A DNA stretch of 64,000 nucleotides, taken from Chryseobacterium sp. Leaf394. GTDB taxonomy: Bacteria; Bacteroidota; Bacteroidia; Flavobacteriales; Weeksellaceae. Position 1 is the first letter of the stretch, and each line of letters begins with the position of its first letter. The position numbers were made by a program, and so were the translations under genes. The stretch lies in assembly GCF_001424105.1 (NCBI RefSeq), contig NZ_LMQH01000004.1, positions 62,298 through 126,297 on the forward strand, read 5' to 3'. The notes under the pieces were generated by a model. It was not told where the DNA came from. It did not search any database and worked only from the letters and a program-made list of their open reading frames with translations. Of the stretch, positions 52,256-61,695 are shown piece after piece.

Positions 52256-53503
52256 TTAATCCTCAGCAGTCTTATACTTAGGTCTGAGGTTTCTGAATAA
52301 AACATAAGCAAGTGCAATAATGCAGGTTTGGATCCATTCAAAATCAAGTTTAAATCTTATATTGGCAGCGTGACCCACAAGATATGGCACTGTAAATCCC
52401 GCCAGCAAAAAACATGACAAAAAGAAAATACGCTTATGTTTTCTGAACAAAAAAATCAAGCTGAGCAATAAAGCTGTATTGATCAAAATAACATACAGCT
52501 TCCTTCCAAACAAAATTTTAAAACTGTAGTCATTAAAATAAATCTTTGGAACATACCATAGACTAATGAAATTATTAACGGCTTTCTTAAAGGGAGCTAA
52601 GTTATCTTTTTCCACAATTTTAAGAACTTCCTGCTCGTAAACCTTTTCTGCAAAAAATTCATTTTCAAACGTCACTTTATCAAACACACTCTTTTCATAT
52701 TCTTTACTCATAAACTGATTAGAAGACAAAATCTGATACTCTGAAACATAACCTACAAAAACATTTTGCCAAACCGGAGTTTTCGAAAGAATTAATTTAT
52801 CAAATGTAATATAATTTCTCACAACCCATGGACTGTACACTAAAGTTCCCACCATAATTACAAAGAGCACATTTTTTACCTTACTTTTCTTATTCAGAAG
52901 AAAAAATATCATCAGTATGACCATGACTGGGATAAAAACAACCTGCGTCAAAGCTAAGATTCCAGACACCACACCAAAACAGAATAACAGACTTAAGGCG
53001 TGCATTCCTTTCCACAAACAGGAGTACAGCCACCCATATAATACTGTTAAAAGAATAAAAAGATTGGTAGCTTCTAAAATATTGGAATAGTAAAAATATG
53101 ATGGTGATAATATAAATAAATAAGCCGCTAAAATACCTGCTGAACGAAGTTTGAAATTGGTGAATATGTGTTTTATAATGATGGGTATGATAAAATAGAA
53201 CAGGTGTTGTGTAATAATAATCACTGGTACAGCATTCGAAACTCCGAAGACAAGGATATTAATGTATAAATACAAAGGGTAAGCCGGAAGTTTATAAGCT
53301 GAGTTTCCATGATCAATATACCACGAATACTCACCATGCGCCGCAAGATTTTCTGCAATTTTCCAGTCTTCAAAAAAATCAGCATGAAAACCCAGTCTTA
53401 TGGAAAACCCAATTTTTAGCAGTAAAACAATAAGGTTGAATATTAAAAAAATATTCCAGTTTAAAAACCAGCGGTGATGTACAGCAGTGACTAATTTCGA
53501 CAT
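52256..53503 (-). CDS. Glycosyltransferase family 39-like membrane protein
   Basis: Integral membrane protein of 415 residues with about nine or ten hydrophobic segments. The first luminal loop has DFFEDWKIAENLAAHGEYSW, resembling the DxxxY/W catalytic region of GT39/ArnT-type enzymes that use lipid-linked sugars. The other conserved part is FPHPLY-like in the family; here KLPAYPLYLYINILVF stands in. The substrate is unknown. It lies on the same strand as nusG, but a terminator separates them. Confidence 0.7.
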   Translation of the reverse strand: MSKLVTAVHHRWFLNWNIFLIFNLIVLLLKIGFSIRLGFHADFFEDWKIAENLAAHGEYSWYIDHGNSAYKLPAYPLYLYINILVFGVSNAVPVIIITQHLFYFIIPIIIKHIFTNFKLRSAGILAAYLFILSPSYFYYSNILEATNLFILLTVLYGWLYSCLWKGMHALSLLFCFGVVSGILALTQVVFIPVMVILMIFFLLNKKSKVKNVLFVIMVGTLVYSPWVVRNYITFDKLILSKTPVWQNVFVGYVSEYQILSSNQFMSKEYEKSVFDKVTFENEFFAEKVYEQEVLKIVEKDNLAPFKKAVNNFISLWYVPKIYFNDYSFKILFGRKLYVILINTALLLSLIFLFRKHKRIFFLSCFLLAGFTVPYLVGHAANIRFKLDFEWIQTCIIALAYVLFRNLRPKYKTAED

Positions 53504-53530
53504 ATTAAATCATAAATTTATGAAAATAAA

Positions 53531-53557
53531 AAAAGCGGATTAAAAAAATCCGCTTTT
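53531..53557. terminator. Terminator between nusG and the glycosyltransferase gene
   Basis: AAAAGCGGATT (53531-53541) pairs with AATCCGCTTTT (53547-53557), a perfect inverted repeat with A/T runs. It ends the tuf-secE-nusG transcript before the inserted genes. Confidence 0.85.
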
Positions 53558-53576
53558 ATATATACATAATCCTGTA

Positions 53577-54119
53577 TTAAACCTTTTCAACCTGCATGAA
53601 GCTAAGCTCCATTGGTGTTTTTCTTCCGAAGATCAATACAGAAACTTCAATTTTCTTTTTGTCTTCAAGGATTTTTTCTACTGTACCGTTGAATCCGTTG
53701 AAAGGACCATCGATTACTTTTACATTCTCTCCTACGATGAAAGGAATTTCAAGATCAGTAGCGAATTCTGAAAGTTCATCCATTCTTCCGAGCATTCTGT
53801 TGATTTCAGACTTTCTCATTGGAACAGGATCACCTCCTTTTGTTAAGCTTAAGAAAGAAATTACTCCCGGAATGTTTTTTATGACGTGGGGAATCTCTCC
53901 CATTAAATCTGCTTCCACCATTAGGTAACCAGGATAATATGGTTTTTCTTTTGGAACCTTTTTACCGTTTCTCATCACGATAACTTTCTCCATTGGAATC
54001 ACTACCTGAGTAACATACTGCTCAAACCCTAAACGTTTGATCTCTGTTTCAATGTAGTTTTTCACTTTATTTTCCTGTCCGCTGATGGCTTTCAGCACAT
54101 ACCATTTCAATTCACTCAT
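53577..54119 (-). CDS. nusG: Transcription antitermination factor NusG
   Basis: NusG of 180 residues. The NGN domain begins ELKWYVLKAISGQENKVKNY and carries PYYPGYLMVEADL; the KOW domain is at about residues 127-150 (VGENVKVIDGPFNGFNGTVE). It binds RNA polymerase and, with NusE and Rho, links transcription to translation and termination. The ATG is 17 bases after secE. Confidence 0.95.
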   Translation of the reverse strand: MSELKWYVLKAISGQENKVKNYIETEIKRLGFEQYVTQVVIPMEKVIVMRNGKKVPKEKPYYPGYLMVEADLMGEIPHVIKNIPGVISFLSLTKGGDPVPMRKSEINRMLGRMDELSEFATDLEIPFIVGENVKVIDGPFNGFNGTVEKILEDKKKIEVSVLIFGRKTPMELSFMQVEKV

Positions 54120-54136
54120 TATGGGAAAATCCTTTT

Positions 54137-54343
54137 TTAGTTGAACATATTGATTAGCATTCCGATGATGTTGCTGATTGCTTTAGAGAAAAGCTCATCA
54201 ACTCCAAAGGTAAACAATGCAAGAATCACAGTAGCTATAGTCACTACAATTGTAGAAGACTGAAGATCTGACCATTTCGGCCATTCAACTTTATGTCTGA
54301 ATTCGTTATAAGAACCTTTTATAAAATCAACAAATGAACTCAT
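54137..54343 (-). CDS. secE: SecE, preprotein translocase subunit
   Basis: Small membrane protein of 68 residues. A cytoplasmic amphipathic helix (FIKGSYNEFRHKVEWPKWSD) holds the conserved EWPKW region, followed by one transmembrane segment (about 30-52, STIVVTIATVILALFTF). It is the smallest SecYEG component and has one membrane span, as in most bacteria. It lies between tRNA(Trp) and nusG. Confidence 0.93.
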   Translation of the reverse strand: MSSFVDFIKGSYNEFRHKVEWPKWSDLQSSTIVVTIATVILALFTFGVDELFSKAISNIIGMLINMFN

Positions 54344-54355
54344 AATTTATATTTG

Positions 54356-54426
54356 CACGGGCACAAGGATTCGAACCCTGATCAACGGTGTTGGAGACCG
54401 GTATCCTACCATTGGACGATGCCCGT
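54356..54426 (-). tRNA. tRNA-Trp (anticodon CCA)
   Basis: The minus strand folds into a cloverleaf of 71 nucleotides without an encoded CCA end. The acceptor is ACGGGCA with TGCCCGT (seven pairs); D arm GTCC/GGAT; anticodon loop CTCCAAC gives anticodon CCA; T arm CAGGG/CCTTG with loop TTCGAAT; the discriminator is G. The anticodon stem CCGGT/ACCGT has one mismatched end pair. The position between tuf and secE agrees with the usual Bacteroidota order. Confidence 0.92.
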
Positions 54427-54433
54427 AGATTAA

Positions 54434-54463
54434 AAAGTTCCGTAAGTTTCCTTACGGAACTTT
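54434..54463 (-). terminator. Terminator of tuf
   Basis: AAAGTTCCGTAAG pairs with CTTACGGAACTTT, a perfect inverted repeat with a short TTTC loop; on the minus strand TTTTTA follows. It lies between tuf and the tRNA gene, about 17 bases beyond the tuf stop. Confidence 0.85.
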
Positions 54464-54479
54464 ATTTTATTTTAGATGA

Positions 54480-55691
54480 TTAGTCGATAATCTCAGTAAC
54501 CTGACCTGATCCAACTGTTCTACCACCTTCTCTGATCGCAAATCTAAGACCTACGTTAAGAGCGATTGGCTGAAGCAATTCTACAGTGATCTCTAAGTTA
54601 TCACCAGGCATTACCATTTCTACACCTTCTGGTAAGAAAATCTCACCTGTAACGTCAGTAGTTCTTACGTAGAACTGAGGACGGTACTTGTTGTGGAATG
54701 GAGTGTGACGTCCACCTTCTTCCTTAGAAAGGATATAAACAGATGCTTTGAATTTTTTGTGTGGCTTCACAGAGTCTTTCTTAGCGATTACCATACCTCT
54801 CTTGATGTCAGTTTTTTCAATACCTCTCAACAATAGACCTACGTTATCACCAGCTTCACCTCTGTCTAGGATTTTTCTGAACATCTCAACTCCTGTAATA
54901 GTAGAAGTTAATTTCTCATCACCCATACCTACGATATCAACTGGATCTCCAGTGTTGATAACACCAGCCTCGATTCTACCAGTTGCTACAGTACCTCTAC
55001 CTGTAATAGAGAATACGTCTTCGATTGGCATCAAGAATGGCTTTTCAGTATCTCTTGGTGGTTGCTCGATCCAAGTGTCAACAGCGTCCATCAATTCTTC
55101 AACTGATTTGAACCACTTGTCTTCAGTATCAGGAGTAGCAGCAGTAGCAGCAGTAAGAGCTCCTAATGCAGAACCTTGAATTACTGGAGAGTTATCTCCG
55201 TCGAATTCGTAAGTAGACAATAGATCTCTAAGTTCCATTTCAACTAGCTCTAATAATTCAGCATCGTCTACCATGTCAACTTTGTTCATGAATACAACGA
55301 TTCTAGGTACGTTTACCTGACGACAAAGAAGGATGTGCTCTCTAGTTTGAGGCATTGGTCCGTCTGTAGCAGCACATACAACGATAGCACCGTCCATCTG
55401 AGCAGCACCAGTTACCATGTTCTTTACGTAATCCGCGTGACCTGGGCAGTCAACGTGAGCGTAGTGTCTTTTTTCAGTTTCGTACTCGATGTGAGCAGTA
55501 TTGATCGTGATACCTCTTTCTTTTTCTTCAGGAGCAGAGTCAATAGCAGAGAAATCTTTTTTCTCAGCAAGACCTTTGCTCGCTAATACAGCAGAAATTG
55601 CTGCAGTAAGTGTAGTTTTACCATGGTCAACGTGACCAATAGTACCAATGTTCAAGTGTGGTTTGTTACGATTAAACGTTTCCTTTGCCAT
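54480..55691 (-). CDS. tuf: Elongation factor Tu
   Basis: EF-Tu of 403 residues, slightly longer than the usual 394-396 because of an insert near [21 protein letters not shown]1 motif GHVDHGKT at 19-26, DCPGH (G3), NKVD (G4) are all present. It delivers aminoacyl-tRNA to the ribosome. The promoter with the -7 box TATATTTG lies about 45 bases upstream. It is the first gene of the tuf-tRNA-secE-nusG block. Confidence 0.97.
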   Translation of the reverse strand: MAKETFNRNKPHLNIGTIGHVDHGKTTLTAAISAVLASKGLAEKKDFSAIDSAPEEKERGITINTAHIEYETEKRHYAHVDCPGHADYVKNMVTGAAQMDGAIVVCAATDGPMPQTREHILLCRQVNVPRIVVFMNKVDMVDDAELLELVEMELRDLLSTYEFDGDNSPVIQGSALGALTAATAATPDTEDKWFKSVEELMDAVDTWIEQPPRDTEKPFLMPIEDVFSITGRGTVATGRIEAGVINTGDPVDIVGMGDEKLTSTITGVEMFRKILDRGEAGDNVGLLLRGIEKTDIKRGMVIAKKDSVKPHKKFKASVYILSKEEGGRHTPFHNKYRPQFYVRTTDVTGEIFLPEGVEMVMPGDNLEITVELLQPIALNVGLRFAIREGGRTVGSGQVTEIID

Positions 55692-55733
55692 GATTTAAAT
55701 TATTTATTTATTGTTATTCAAATTTTCGGTGTG

Positions 55734-55760
55734 CAAATATAACGATTTTTTAAATATCAA
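55734..55760 (-). promoter_or_regulatory. Promoter of tuf
   Basis: On the minus strand TTG (55758-55760) and TATATTTG (55734-55741) are separated by 16 bases, a good match to the Bacteroidota consensus. Confidence 0.65.
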
Positions 55761-55935
55761 AAACTTTTTATTGAAAAAACTTTTCGAAACAAACCAAAAT
55801 ACCCGCGAACCTTTTGTTTTCCAAATATGGAATTGCAAATTTAAACAAATATTTCAATTAAAAAAATCTCAAAGCAAATCCGAATCTATTTTTATCTCGT
55901 ATATGAGAGAACTATTAATTCAAATATTAAATATT

Positions 55936-57444
55936 ATGAACAAACTACTTTCTCTACTTGTAGCAGGAGCTGTTATGAGTACAACATTATCATGTAACGA
56001 CGACGATGTAAACGGAATGGATCCAATGGTACAGGGACCCGATCTTATGGTGTATGGACTGACGGACAGTAATGAGATCACCTCATTCAATGCCAAAAAC
56101 ACCGGAACATTTATCTCTAAAACTGCAATAACAGGTATCACGGCTGGCGAAAAACTGATGAGCATCGATTTCAGACCTGCAACCGGTGAGCTTTATGCAT
56201 TATCCAGTGCGAGTAAACTGTATGTAATTAATCCTGCGAATGCATCGGCACGGGTAGTAAGCACAACAGCTTTTACTCCGGCAATTTCAGGAACGATTGC
56301 TTCGATTGATTTCAATCCTACAGTAGACAGAATCCGTTTGGTGACCAGTACCGGACAAAATCTAAGATTACATCCTGAAACCGGAGCAACTGCCGCAACT
56401 GACGGCGCTATTGCAACAACTTCATCGATAACTGGAATTGCATACACAAACAGTACATCTGGAGCCACAAGCACTACTTTATATGATATTGATGTAACTG
56501 CAGGAAAATTATTTAAACAAGACCCACCAAACAACGGTACTTTGGCAGAAGTAGGAAATTTAGGTTTTACTTTTACAGGTCAGGCTGCTTTTGACATCAG
56601 CCCAGATAATAAAAATGCATTAATGGCAGTAACAAGCGGCGGACAAAATGCTTTATACAGTGTAGATCTTGCTACAGGAAAAGCTTCCAGCATTGGTGCT
56701 TTACCTTCAAAAGTAGTTGATATTGCGATCCCGACTAATCCGGTGGCTTACGCTGTGAATAATGCTAATGAGTTACAGATCTTTAATCCTAACGATCCTT
56801 CACAGGGTATGGTTTCTAAAGCTATTGGAGGTCTACAGGCTGGTGAGGGCATTTTAGGAATTGACTTCAGACCGCTCAACGGACAACTTTACGCTTTGGG
56901 AAGCTCAAGCAGAATCTATACAATTAATCTCGGTACCGGTGGTGCAACGCAGGTTGGTACAGGTACACTTACAACTCCTTTAGTAGGAACTGAGTTCGGA
57001 TTTGATTTTAATCCTACTGTGGATAAAATAAGAGTAGTCAGCAATACGGGACAAAACTTAAGACTAGACCCTGTTACCGGTGCTGTAACAGCGATTGATA
57101 CTGTACTGAATCCAGGTACGCCTAATGTAAGTTCAGCAGCGTACACTAACAATTTCGCTGGAGCAACTGCTACAGAACTTTTTGTAATTGATCATAACAC
57201 TGACAGATTGTATCTTCAGAATCCACCTAACGGAGGTGTTTTAGTTGAAAGAGGTGCTTTAGGAATCAATATCACATCAGCGAACGGATTTGATATTGGT
57301 GCGATGTCTCAGAAAGCTTATCTTTTGGCATCTGTAGGTACTGAAAATAAAATTTATGTTGTAAATCTTACGACGGGAGCTGCTACATCTTCAGCATCAT
57401 TCCCGAATCCGGTGAAAGGATTTGCAGTTGGTTTAGGATTCTAA
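55936..57444 (+). CDS. DUF4394-type lipoprotein with two repeats
   Basis: Lipoprotein of 502 residues starting MNKLLSLLVAGAVMSTTLSC with the lipobox Cys20. Two DUF4394 repeats follow: the first has LMSIDFRPATGELYALSSAS with IASIDFNPTVDRIRLVTSTG, the second ILGIDFRPLNGQLYALGSSS with FGFDFNPTVDKIRVVSNTG; each continues with a GQNLRL and a TELFVIDHNT-like segment. It is a predicted extracellular propeller-like domain of unknown role. A longer open frame begins at 55711, but the ATG at 55936 starts at the signal peptide and is preferred. It is divergent from tuf. Confidence 0.85.
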   Translation: MNKLLSLLVAGAVMSTTLSCNDDDVNGMDPMVQGPDLMVYGLTDSNEITSFNAKNTGTFISKTAITGITAGEKLMSIDFRPATGELYALSSASKLYVINPANASARVVSTTAFTPAISGTIASIDFNPTVDRIRLVTSTGQNLRLHPETGATAATDGAIATTSSITGIAYTNSTSGATSTTLYDIDVTAGKLFKQDPPNNGTLAEVGNLGFTFTGQAAFDISPDNKNALMAVTSGGQNALYSVDLATGKASSIGALPSKVVDIAIPTNPVAYAVNNANELQIFNPNDPSQGMVSKAIGGLQAGEGILGIDFRPLNGQLYALGSSSRIYTINLGTGGATQVGTGTLTTPLVGTEFGFDFNPTVDKIRVVSNTGQNLRLDPVTGAVTAIDTVLNPGTPNVSSAAYTNNFAGATATELFVIDHNTDRLYLQNPPNGGVLVERGALGINITSANGFDIGAMSQKAYLLASVGTENKIYVVNLTTGAATSSASFPNPVKGFAVGLGF

Positions 57445-57467
57445 TCATTCAAAAATAATTTCAAAAA

Positions 57468-57495
57468 AAAATCTCACGAAATTTTCGTGAGATTT
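57468..57495. terminator. Bidirectional terminator between DUF4394 gene and pyk
   Basis: AATCTCACGAAA pairs with TTTCGTGAGATT, perfect, with A and T runs at the two sides. It can end both converging transcripts. Confidence 0.88.
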
Positions 57496-57516
57496 TTTTG
57501 TTTATGACGTTAAGAT

Positions 57517-58962
57517 TTACACAGTGGTCAGTCTTAATGTATTTGTTTTACCACCTTCGAATGACGGTGTTGCGTTGATGTTGATTACAAAATCTCCTGA
57601 TTCGATGTAACCGTAGTTGTGCGTAAGCATATTAACCTGAATAATAGTTTCATCTGTAGATTTATTCATATCATAGTAATACGCTCTTACACCCCAAAGA
57701 AGATTCAGCATGTTGATTACTCTTCTGTTTCCGCTGTAGACGATGATGTGAGAATTTGGTCTGTGTGCGGAAAGCTGGAAAGCTGTGTATCCGGAATTCG
57801 TTAAGGTTACAATAGCAGAAACATTGGTCGTTTTGGCAATTCTTACTGCTGCAAGACAAACACGGTTTGTGATGAAACGCTCATCGATACAGTTGTAATC
57901 TTTTTCAATAGGCGCATTTTTGTGCTGATAAAAATGAGTCATCTCAATATTCTTCACAATTTTAGCCATATTTTCAACTACCTGTACAGGATATCTTCCC
58001 ACTGAAGTTTCACCCGAAAGCATTACGGCATCAGCACCATCCAGTACAGAATTTGCAACGTCATTCACCTCTGCTCTTGTAGGCGTAAGGCTGTTGATCA
58101 TTGTTTCCATCATTTGAGTAGCAATGATTACAGGTTTTGAAAAGAATCTCGCTCTTTCTACCAGATTTTTCTGAATAGCAGGAACTTCTTCCATAGGAAC
58201 TTCTACACCGAGGTCACCACGTGCAACCATCAGTCCGTCACATTCCAATAAAATTTCGTCGATATTTTTTACACCTTCAGGCTTTTCAATTTTAGCAATA
58301 ATTGGCGTTTTAAACTTACCGTTAGGGTGAGTCGCAATTAAATCTTTCAGATCAATAATATCCTGAGCATGACGGACGAATGAAAGTGCGATCCAGTCTA
58401 CTTCCATATCCATCATAAAGTTGGCATCCTGAATGTCTTTTTCCGTCAAAGCCGGAAGAGAAACATTGGTGTTGGGAAGGTTAACCCCTTTTTTAGAACT
58501 TAAAGGTCCACCCTGAATGGTTTTAGCCTTAACGGTATCTAAATTATTAGTTTCCAGAACTTGTAAAACAAGTTTACCATCGTCGATAAGGATTCTTTCA
58601 CCAACCTTTACATCCTGAGGAAACTGCTGGTAAGTCATGTAAACTTTTGTAGAATCTCCCTCAATTTTTTCATTGGTAAATGTAAGTACATCACCAGGAT
58701 TGAGATAAGAACCTTCTTTTACAACCCCTACTCTCAGTTTAGGACCCTGAAGATCTCCCAAAATCCCTACTGAATAACCATATTCCGCATTCAGCTCTCT
58801 GATAATGGAGATATTGCTTCGAACCAAATCGTAATCTGCGTGTGAAAAATTTATTCTGAAAATATCAACACCTGCCTTCATTAATCCCAACATGACTTCC
58901 TTTGAAGATGAAGCCGGCCCAAGTGTTGCAATGATTTTTGTCTTCTTTAAATACTTATTCAT
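57517..58962 (-). CDS. pyk: Pyruvate kinase
   Basis: Last step of glycolysis: phosphoenolpyruvate plus ADP gives pyruvate plus ATP. 481 residues, normal. Motifs: KTKIIATLGPASSSKE at the start, IAKIEKPEGVKNIDEIL with the catalytic Lys (about 223), MVARGDLGVEVP, and QMMETMINSLTPTRAEVNDV, which is a K+/Mg-site region. The start overlaps the previous gene (IPExxxVDY) by eight bases. It ends the acpP-fabF-rnc-IPExxxVDY-pyk operon. Confidence 0.95.
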   Translation of the reverse strand: MNKYLKKTKIIATLGPASSSKEVMLGLMKAGVDIFRINFSHADYDLVRSNISIIRELNAEYGYSVGILGDLQGPKLRVGVVKEGSYLNPGDVLTFTNEKIEGDSTKVYMTYQQFPQDVKVGERILIDDGKLVLQVLETNNLDTVKAKTIQGGPLSSKKGVNLPNTNVSLPALTEKDIQDANFMMDMEVDWIALSFVRHAQDIIDLKDLIATHPNGKFKTPIIAKIEKPEGVKNIDEILLECDGLMVARGDLGVEVPMEEVPAIQKNLVERARFFSKPVIIATQMMETMINSLTPTRAEVNDVANSVLDGADAVMLSGETSVGRYPVQVVENMAKIVKNIEMTHFYQHKNAPIEKDYNCIDERFITNRVCLAAVRIAKTTNVSAIVTLTNSGYTAFQLSAHRPNSHIIVYSGNRRVINMLNLLWGVRAYYYDMNKSTDETIIQVNMLTHNYGYIESGDFVININATPSFEGGKTNTLRLTTV

Positions 58963-59428
58963 AATACTGTATTATTTGATAAAGTTCTTCATCAGAACTC
59001 AATATATAATCCTGTATTGGAAATACAAGATTTTCAGGGAGCAAAATTACGGAAAAATCAGCATATTGTTCTGAACTGTGCAGAATATATTCCACATCAG
59101 GCTGATTATTTAATAAAAATTTAATGTTATCTTCTTCCGCAAAGAGCTCGGTCTGAATTTTTTTTTGCCTACTTTCAGATGATCTGTTTGATATGAAAGT
59201 GTAGCATGTTTTTGTAAATTTGTGATATGCTTCAAAACGGGGAAAGCAGTAATCGTAGTAGGAACCATTAAATATGAGATCCTTTATTCTGGAGAAACTC
59301 AGATGAGAATTCCTGTTTATTTTAAAGAAAAACTCGTGATCGTGCATAGACTTTACCAACCTCACCAATCCAATGGTGATATCTTCGGATTCTATCTCAT
59401 CAAGATCATAAAGTTTTTGTACTTCCAA
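58955..59428 (-). CDS. IPExxxVDY family protein
   Basis: Protein of 157 residues found between rnc and pyk in Bacteroidota and named for an IPE...VDY motif. Here DVEYIL (about 128-133) fits the VDY part; the N-terminal LYDLDEIESEDITIGLVRLV and the CFPRFEAYHKF segment follow the family pattern. The start overlaps the rnc end (23 bases), and the end overlaps pyk. Function unknown; the coupling suggests a role at this junction of RNA and lipid genes. Confidence 0.85.
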   Translation of the reverse strand: MEVQKLYDLDEIESEDITIGLVRLVKSMHDHEFFFKINRNSHLSFSRIKDLIFNGSYYDYCFPRFEAYHKFTKTCYTFISNRSSESRQKKIQTELFAEEDNIKFLLNNQPDVEYILHSSEQYADFSVILLPENLVFPIQDYILSSDEELYQIIQYYE

Positions 59429-60170
59429 GAATATTTTCCTTTTTGTTTAAAATATAAAATGCCCGCTGCGCAGCTTTCTCTTCGGCTTTCTTTTTTGAAG
59501 TTTCTGTGGCATTGGCTATTTTTTCGTCACCAAAGCAGACATGACATCTGAAAACCACCGCCTTATTGGGCTGAATTTCTTCGCAGGTTTCGTATTTTAT
59601 ATTCAGTTTCTTCTTCTGAGCCCATTCTAAAAGAAGACCTTTGTAGCTTACAATTTTGTTTTCAAGCTTGATAATTTCTGACGGTGTCAAAAGTCTTTCC
59701 AGCACGATCCTTTTGCAGGTATCATACTGAAAATCAAGATAAACCGCGCCAACCAGAGCTTCAAACAGATTTCCGCAGATATTTTCTCCCAAAGCCATTA
59801 CAGCAGTCTGCTTCTGCAGGAGCTGTGTAAGTTTCAGGTCTTCGCCCAGTTTATTGAGGTTCTTACGGTTGACGATTTTAGATTTCATCTGCGTAAGATA
59901 TCCTTCATTAGCCTGAGGATAGTTTTGAAATAAATGGCAGGAAATAATAGTTCCCAAAACAGAATCTCCCAAAAACTCAAGTCTTTCGTAATTTCTTTCG
60001 CCGTTTTTAGAAGAACTTTTCAGCGAAAAAGCCTCACGATAAAGGTCGACATTATTCACCTCAGCACCTAAAATTTTGTATAATTCTGTACTGAGGAAAA
60101 AGTCTCTCTCTGTGAGTATTCTTTTTCTTTGTTTGAGTAGGAATTTAGAAAAATATTTCTGTAACTCCAT
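59406..60170 (-). CDS. rnc: Ribonuclease III
   Basis: Double-strand-specific endoribonuclease of 254 residues. The signature ERLEFLGDSVLGTIISCHLF is at about 62-81, with catalytic Glu and Asp residues; ALVGAVYLDF is the second metal-site block (about 146-155). A dsRNA-binding domain follows (about 175-245, SYKGLLLEWAQKKKLNIKYE and KKKAEEKAAQRAFYILN). It processes rRNA precursors. It is preceded by fabF with a nine-base gap. Confidence 0.95.
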   Translation of the reverse strand: MELQKYFSKFLLKQRKRILTERDFFLSTELYKILGAEVNNVDLYREAFSLKSSSKNGERNYERLEFLGDSVLGTIISCHLFQNYPQANEGYLTQMKSKIVNRKNLNKLGEDLKLTQLLQKQTAVMALGENICGNLFEALVGAVYLDFQYDTCKRIVLERLLTPSEIIKLENKIVSYKGLLLEWAQKKKLNIKYETCEEIQPNKAVVFRCHVCFGDEKIANATETSKKKAEEKAAQRAFYILNKKENILGSTKTL

Positions 60171-60178
60171 TTGTAAAT

Positions 60179-61423
60179 TTAGATTTTCTTAAAAAGAACG
60201 CAAGCATTGTGTCCACCAAATCCGAATGTATTGCTCATAGCAACCTTCACATCTTTCTTCGCCGCTTCGTTAAAGGTAAAGTTCAGTCTGCTGTCGATTT
60301 TTTCATCATCGGTAAAATGATTGATCGTTGGCGGCACAATACCGTTAATGATCGTTCCGATAGCAGCAATTGCTTCAATTACACCAGCTGCACCCAGAAG
60401 GTGACCGGTCATTGATTTTGTAGAATTAATCTGAATGTTATAGGCATGCTCGCCAAGTAATCTTGAAATTGCATTGGATTCTGCGATGTCTCCCAATGGC
60501 GTAGATGTACCATGCATGTTGATATGATCTACATCATCAGCAGTTAAACCTGCATCTTCCAGACAGTTTTTCATTACAAGATAAGCTCCCAAACCTTCAG
60601 GATGTGGCGCAGTCATGTGATGTGCATCAGCACTCATTCCTCCACCTAATAACTCTGCATAAATTGTTGCTCCACGTTTCACAGCGTGCTCATACTCTTC
60701 AAGAATAATACATCCTGCCCCTTCGCCCAGTACAAATCCGTCTCTGTCTTTGTCAAAAGGTCTTGAAGCTGTTGTAGGATCATCATTTCTTGTAGAAAGC
60801 GCCATCATAGCGTTAAAGCCTCCCACTCCACTTGCAGTAACGGCAGCTTCAGAACCTCCGCACACGATTACATCTGCCTTTCCGAGCTGGATCAGCATTT
60901 TAGAATCGATAATAGCGTTGGCAGAAGATGCACATGCTGAAACCGTAGTATAATTCGGACCGTGGAAACCATATTCGATAGAAATATGTCCCGGTGTGAT
61001 GTCCGCAATCATTTTAGGAATAAAGAAAGGATTAAATCTTGGAATATCCGTATTTGCCCAGCCCAAAACTTCTGTTTCGAAAGTTTCAAGACCGCCAATT
61101 CCGGAGCCCCAGATTACCCCTACCCTCAGTTTATCTACGTTATCTTCAATAATTCGTGAATGAGCTACAGCCTCTCTGGCTGCAACCATTCCGAATTGTG
61201 TGTTTCTATCCATCTTTTTAGCTTCCTTCTTGTCGAAGTGCTGAAGAGGATCGAAGTTTTTTACCTCGCAGGCAAATTTTGTTTTAAAATTTGTGGCATC
61301 AAAAAGAGTAATCGGAGCGGCACCGCTCTCACCTTTTACAAGATTTTCCCAGTATTCCTGTGCATTGTTGCCTATTGGCGTTAATGCTCCGAAACCAGTT
61401 ACAACTACTCTTTTTAATTCCAT
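60179..61423 (-). CDS. fabF: 3-oxoacyl-ACP synthase II
   Basis: Beta-ketoacyl-ACP synthase of 414 residues that elongates fatty acids. Catalytic residues: Cys164 in TVSACASSANAI, His304-like in NMHGTSTPLGD, and His341-like in KSMTGHLLGAAG; the final GFGGHNACVLF is also conserved. It starts with RVVVTGFGALTPIG, preceded by MELK. The gene follows acpP by 32 bases, as usual. Confidence 0.96.
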   Translation of the reverse strand: MELKRVVVTGFGALTPIGNNAQEYWENLVKGESGAAPITLFDATNFKTKFACEVKNFDPLQHFDKKEAKKMDRNTQFGMVAAREAVAHSRIIEDNVDKLRVGVIWGSGIGGLETFETEVLGWANTDIPRFNPFFIPKMIADITPGHISIEYGFHGPNYTTVSACASSANAIIDSKMLIQLGKADVIVCGGSEAAVTASGVGGFNAMMALSTRNDDPTTASRPFDKDRDGFVLGEGAGCIILEEYEHAVKRGATIYAELLGGGMSADAHHMTAPHPEGLGAYLVMKNCLEDAGLTADDVDHINMHGTSTPLGDIAESNAISRLLGEHAYNIQINSTKSMTGHLLGAAGVIEAIAAIGTIINGIVPPTINHFTDDEKIDSRLNFTFNEAAKKDVKVAMSNTFGFGGHNACVLFKKI

Positions 61424-61455
61424 AAATTTTCTTTAAAGTTCTTTGTTGAAGAATA

Positions 61456-61695
61456 TTATTTATTTACTACTTCTTCGATATAAGCGATAGCGTGACCTAC
61501 AGTAGTAATTTTTTCAGCCTGATCATCAGGGATTTGAATATTGAATTCTTTTTCAAATTCCATGATTAACTCAACTGTATCTAGTGAGTCTGCTCCTAAA
61601 TCGTTTGTGAAGCTAGCCTCAGGAGTCACTTCTGTTTCTTCAACGTCAAGCTTATCAGCGATGATAGCTTTTACTCTTGATGCAATGTCTGACAT
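61456..61695 (-). CDS. acpP: Acyl carrier protein
   Basis: Small acidic carrier protein of 79 residues. The phosphopantetheine attachment Ser37 is in [16 protein letters not shown]. The frame is open eleven codons further upstream (ATG at 61728), but the ATG at 61695, opening [20 protein letters not shown], is the family's normal start and lies about 31 bases after the -7 box. It opens the acpP-fabF-rnc-pyk operon. Confidence 0.96.
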   Translation of the reverse strand: MSDIASRVKAIIADKLDVEETEVTPEASFTNDLGADSLDTVELIMEFEKEFNIQIPDDQAEKITTVGHAIAYIEEVVNK

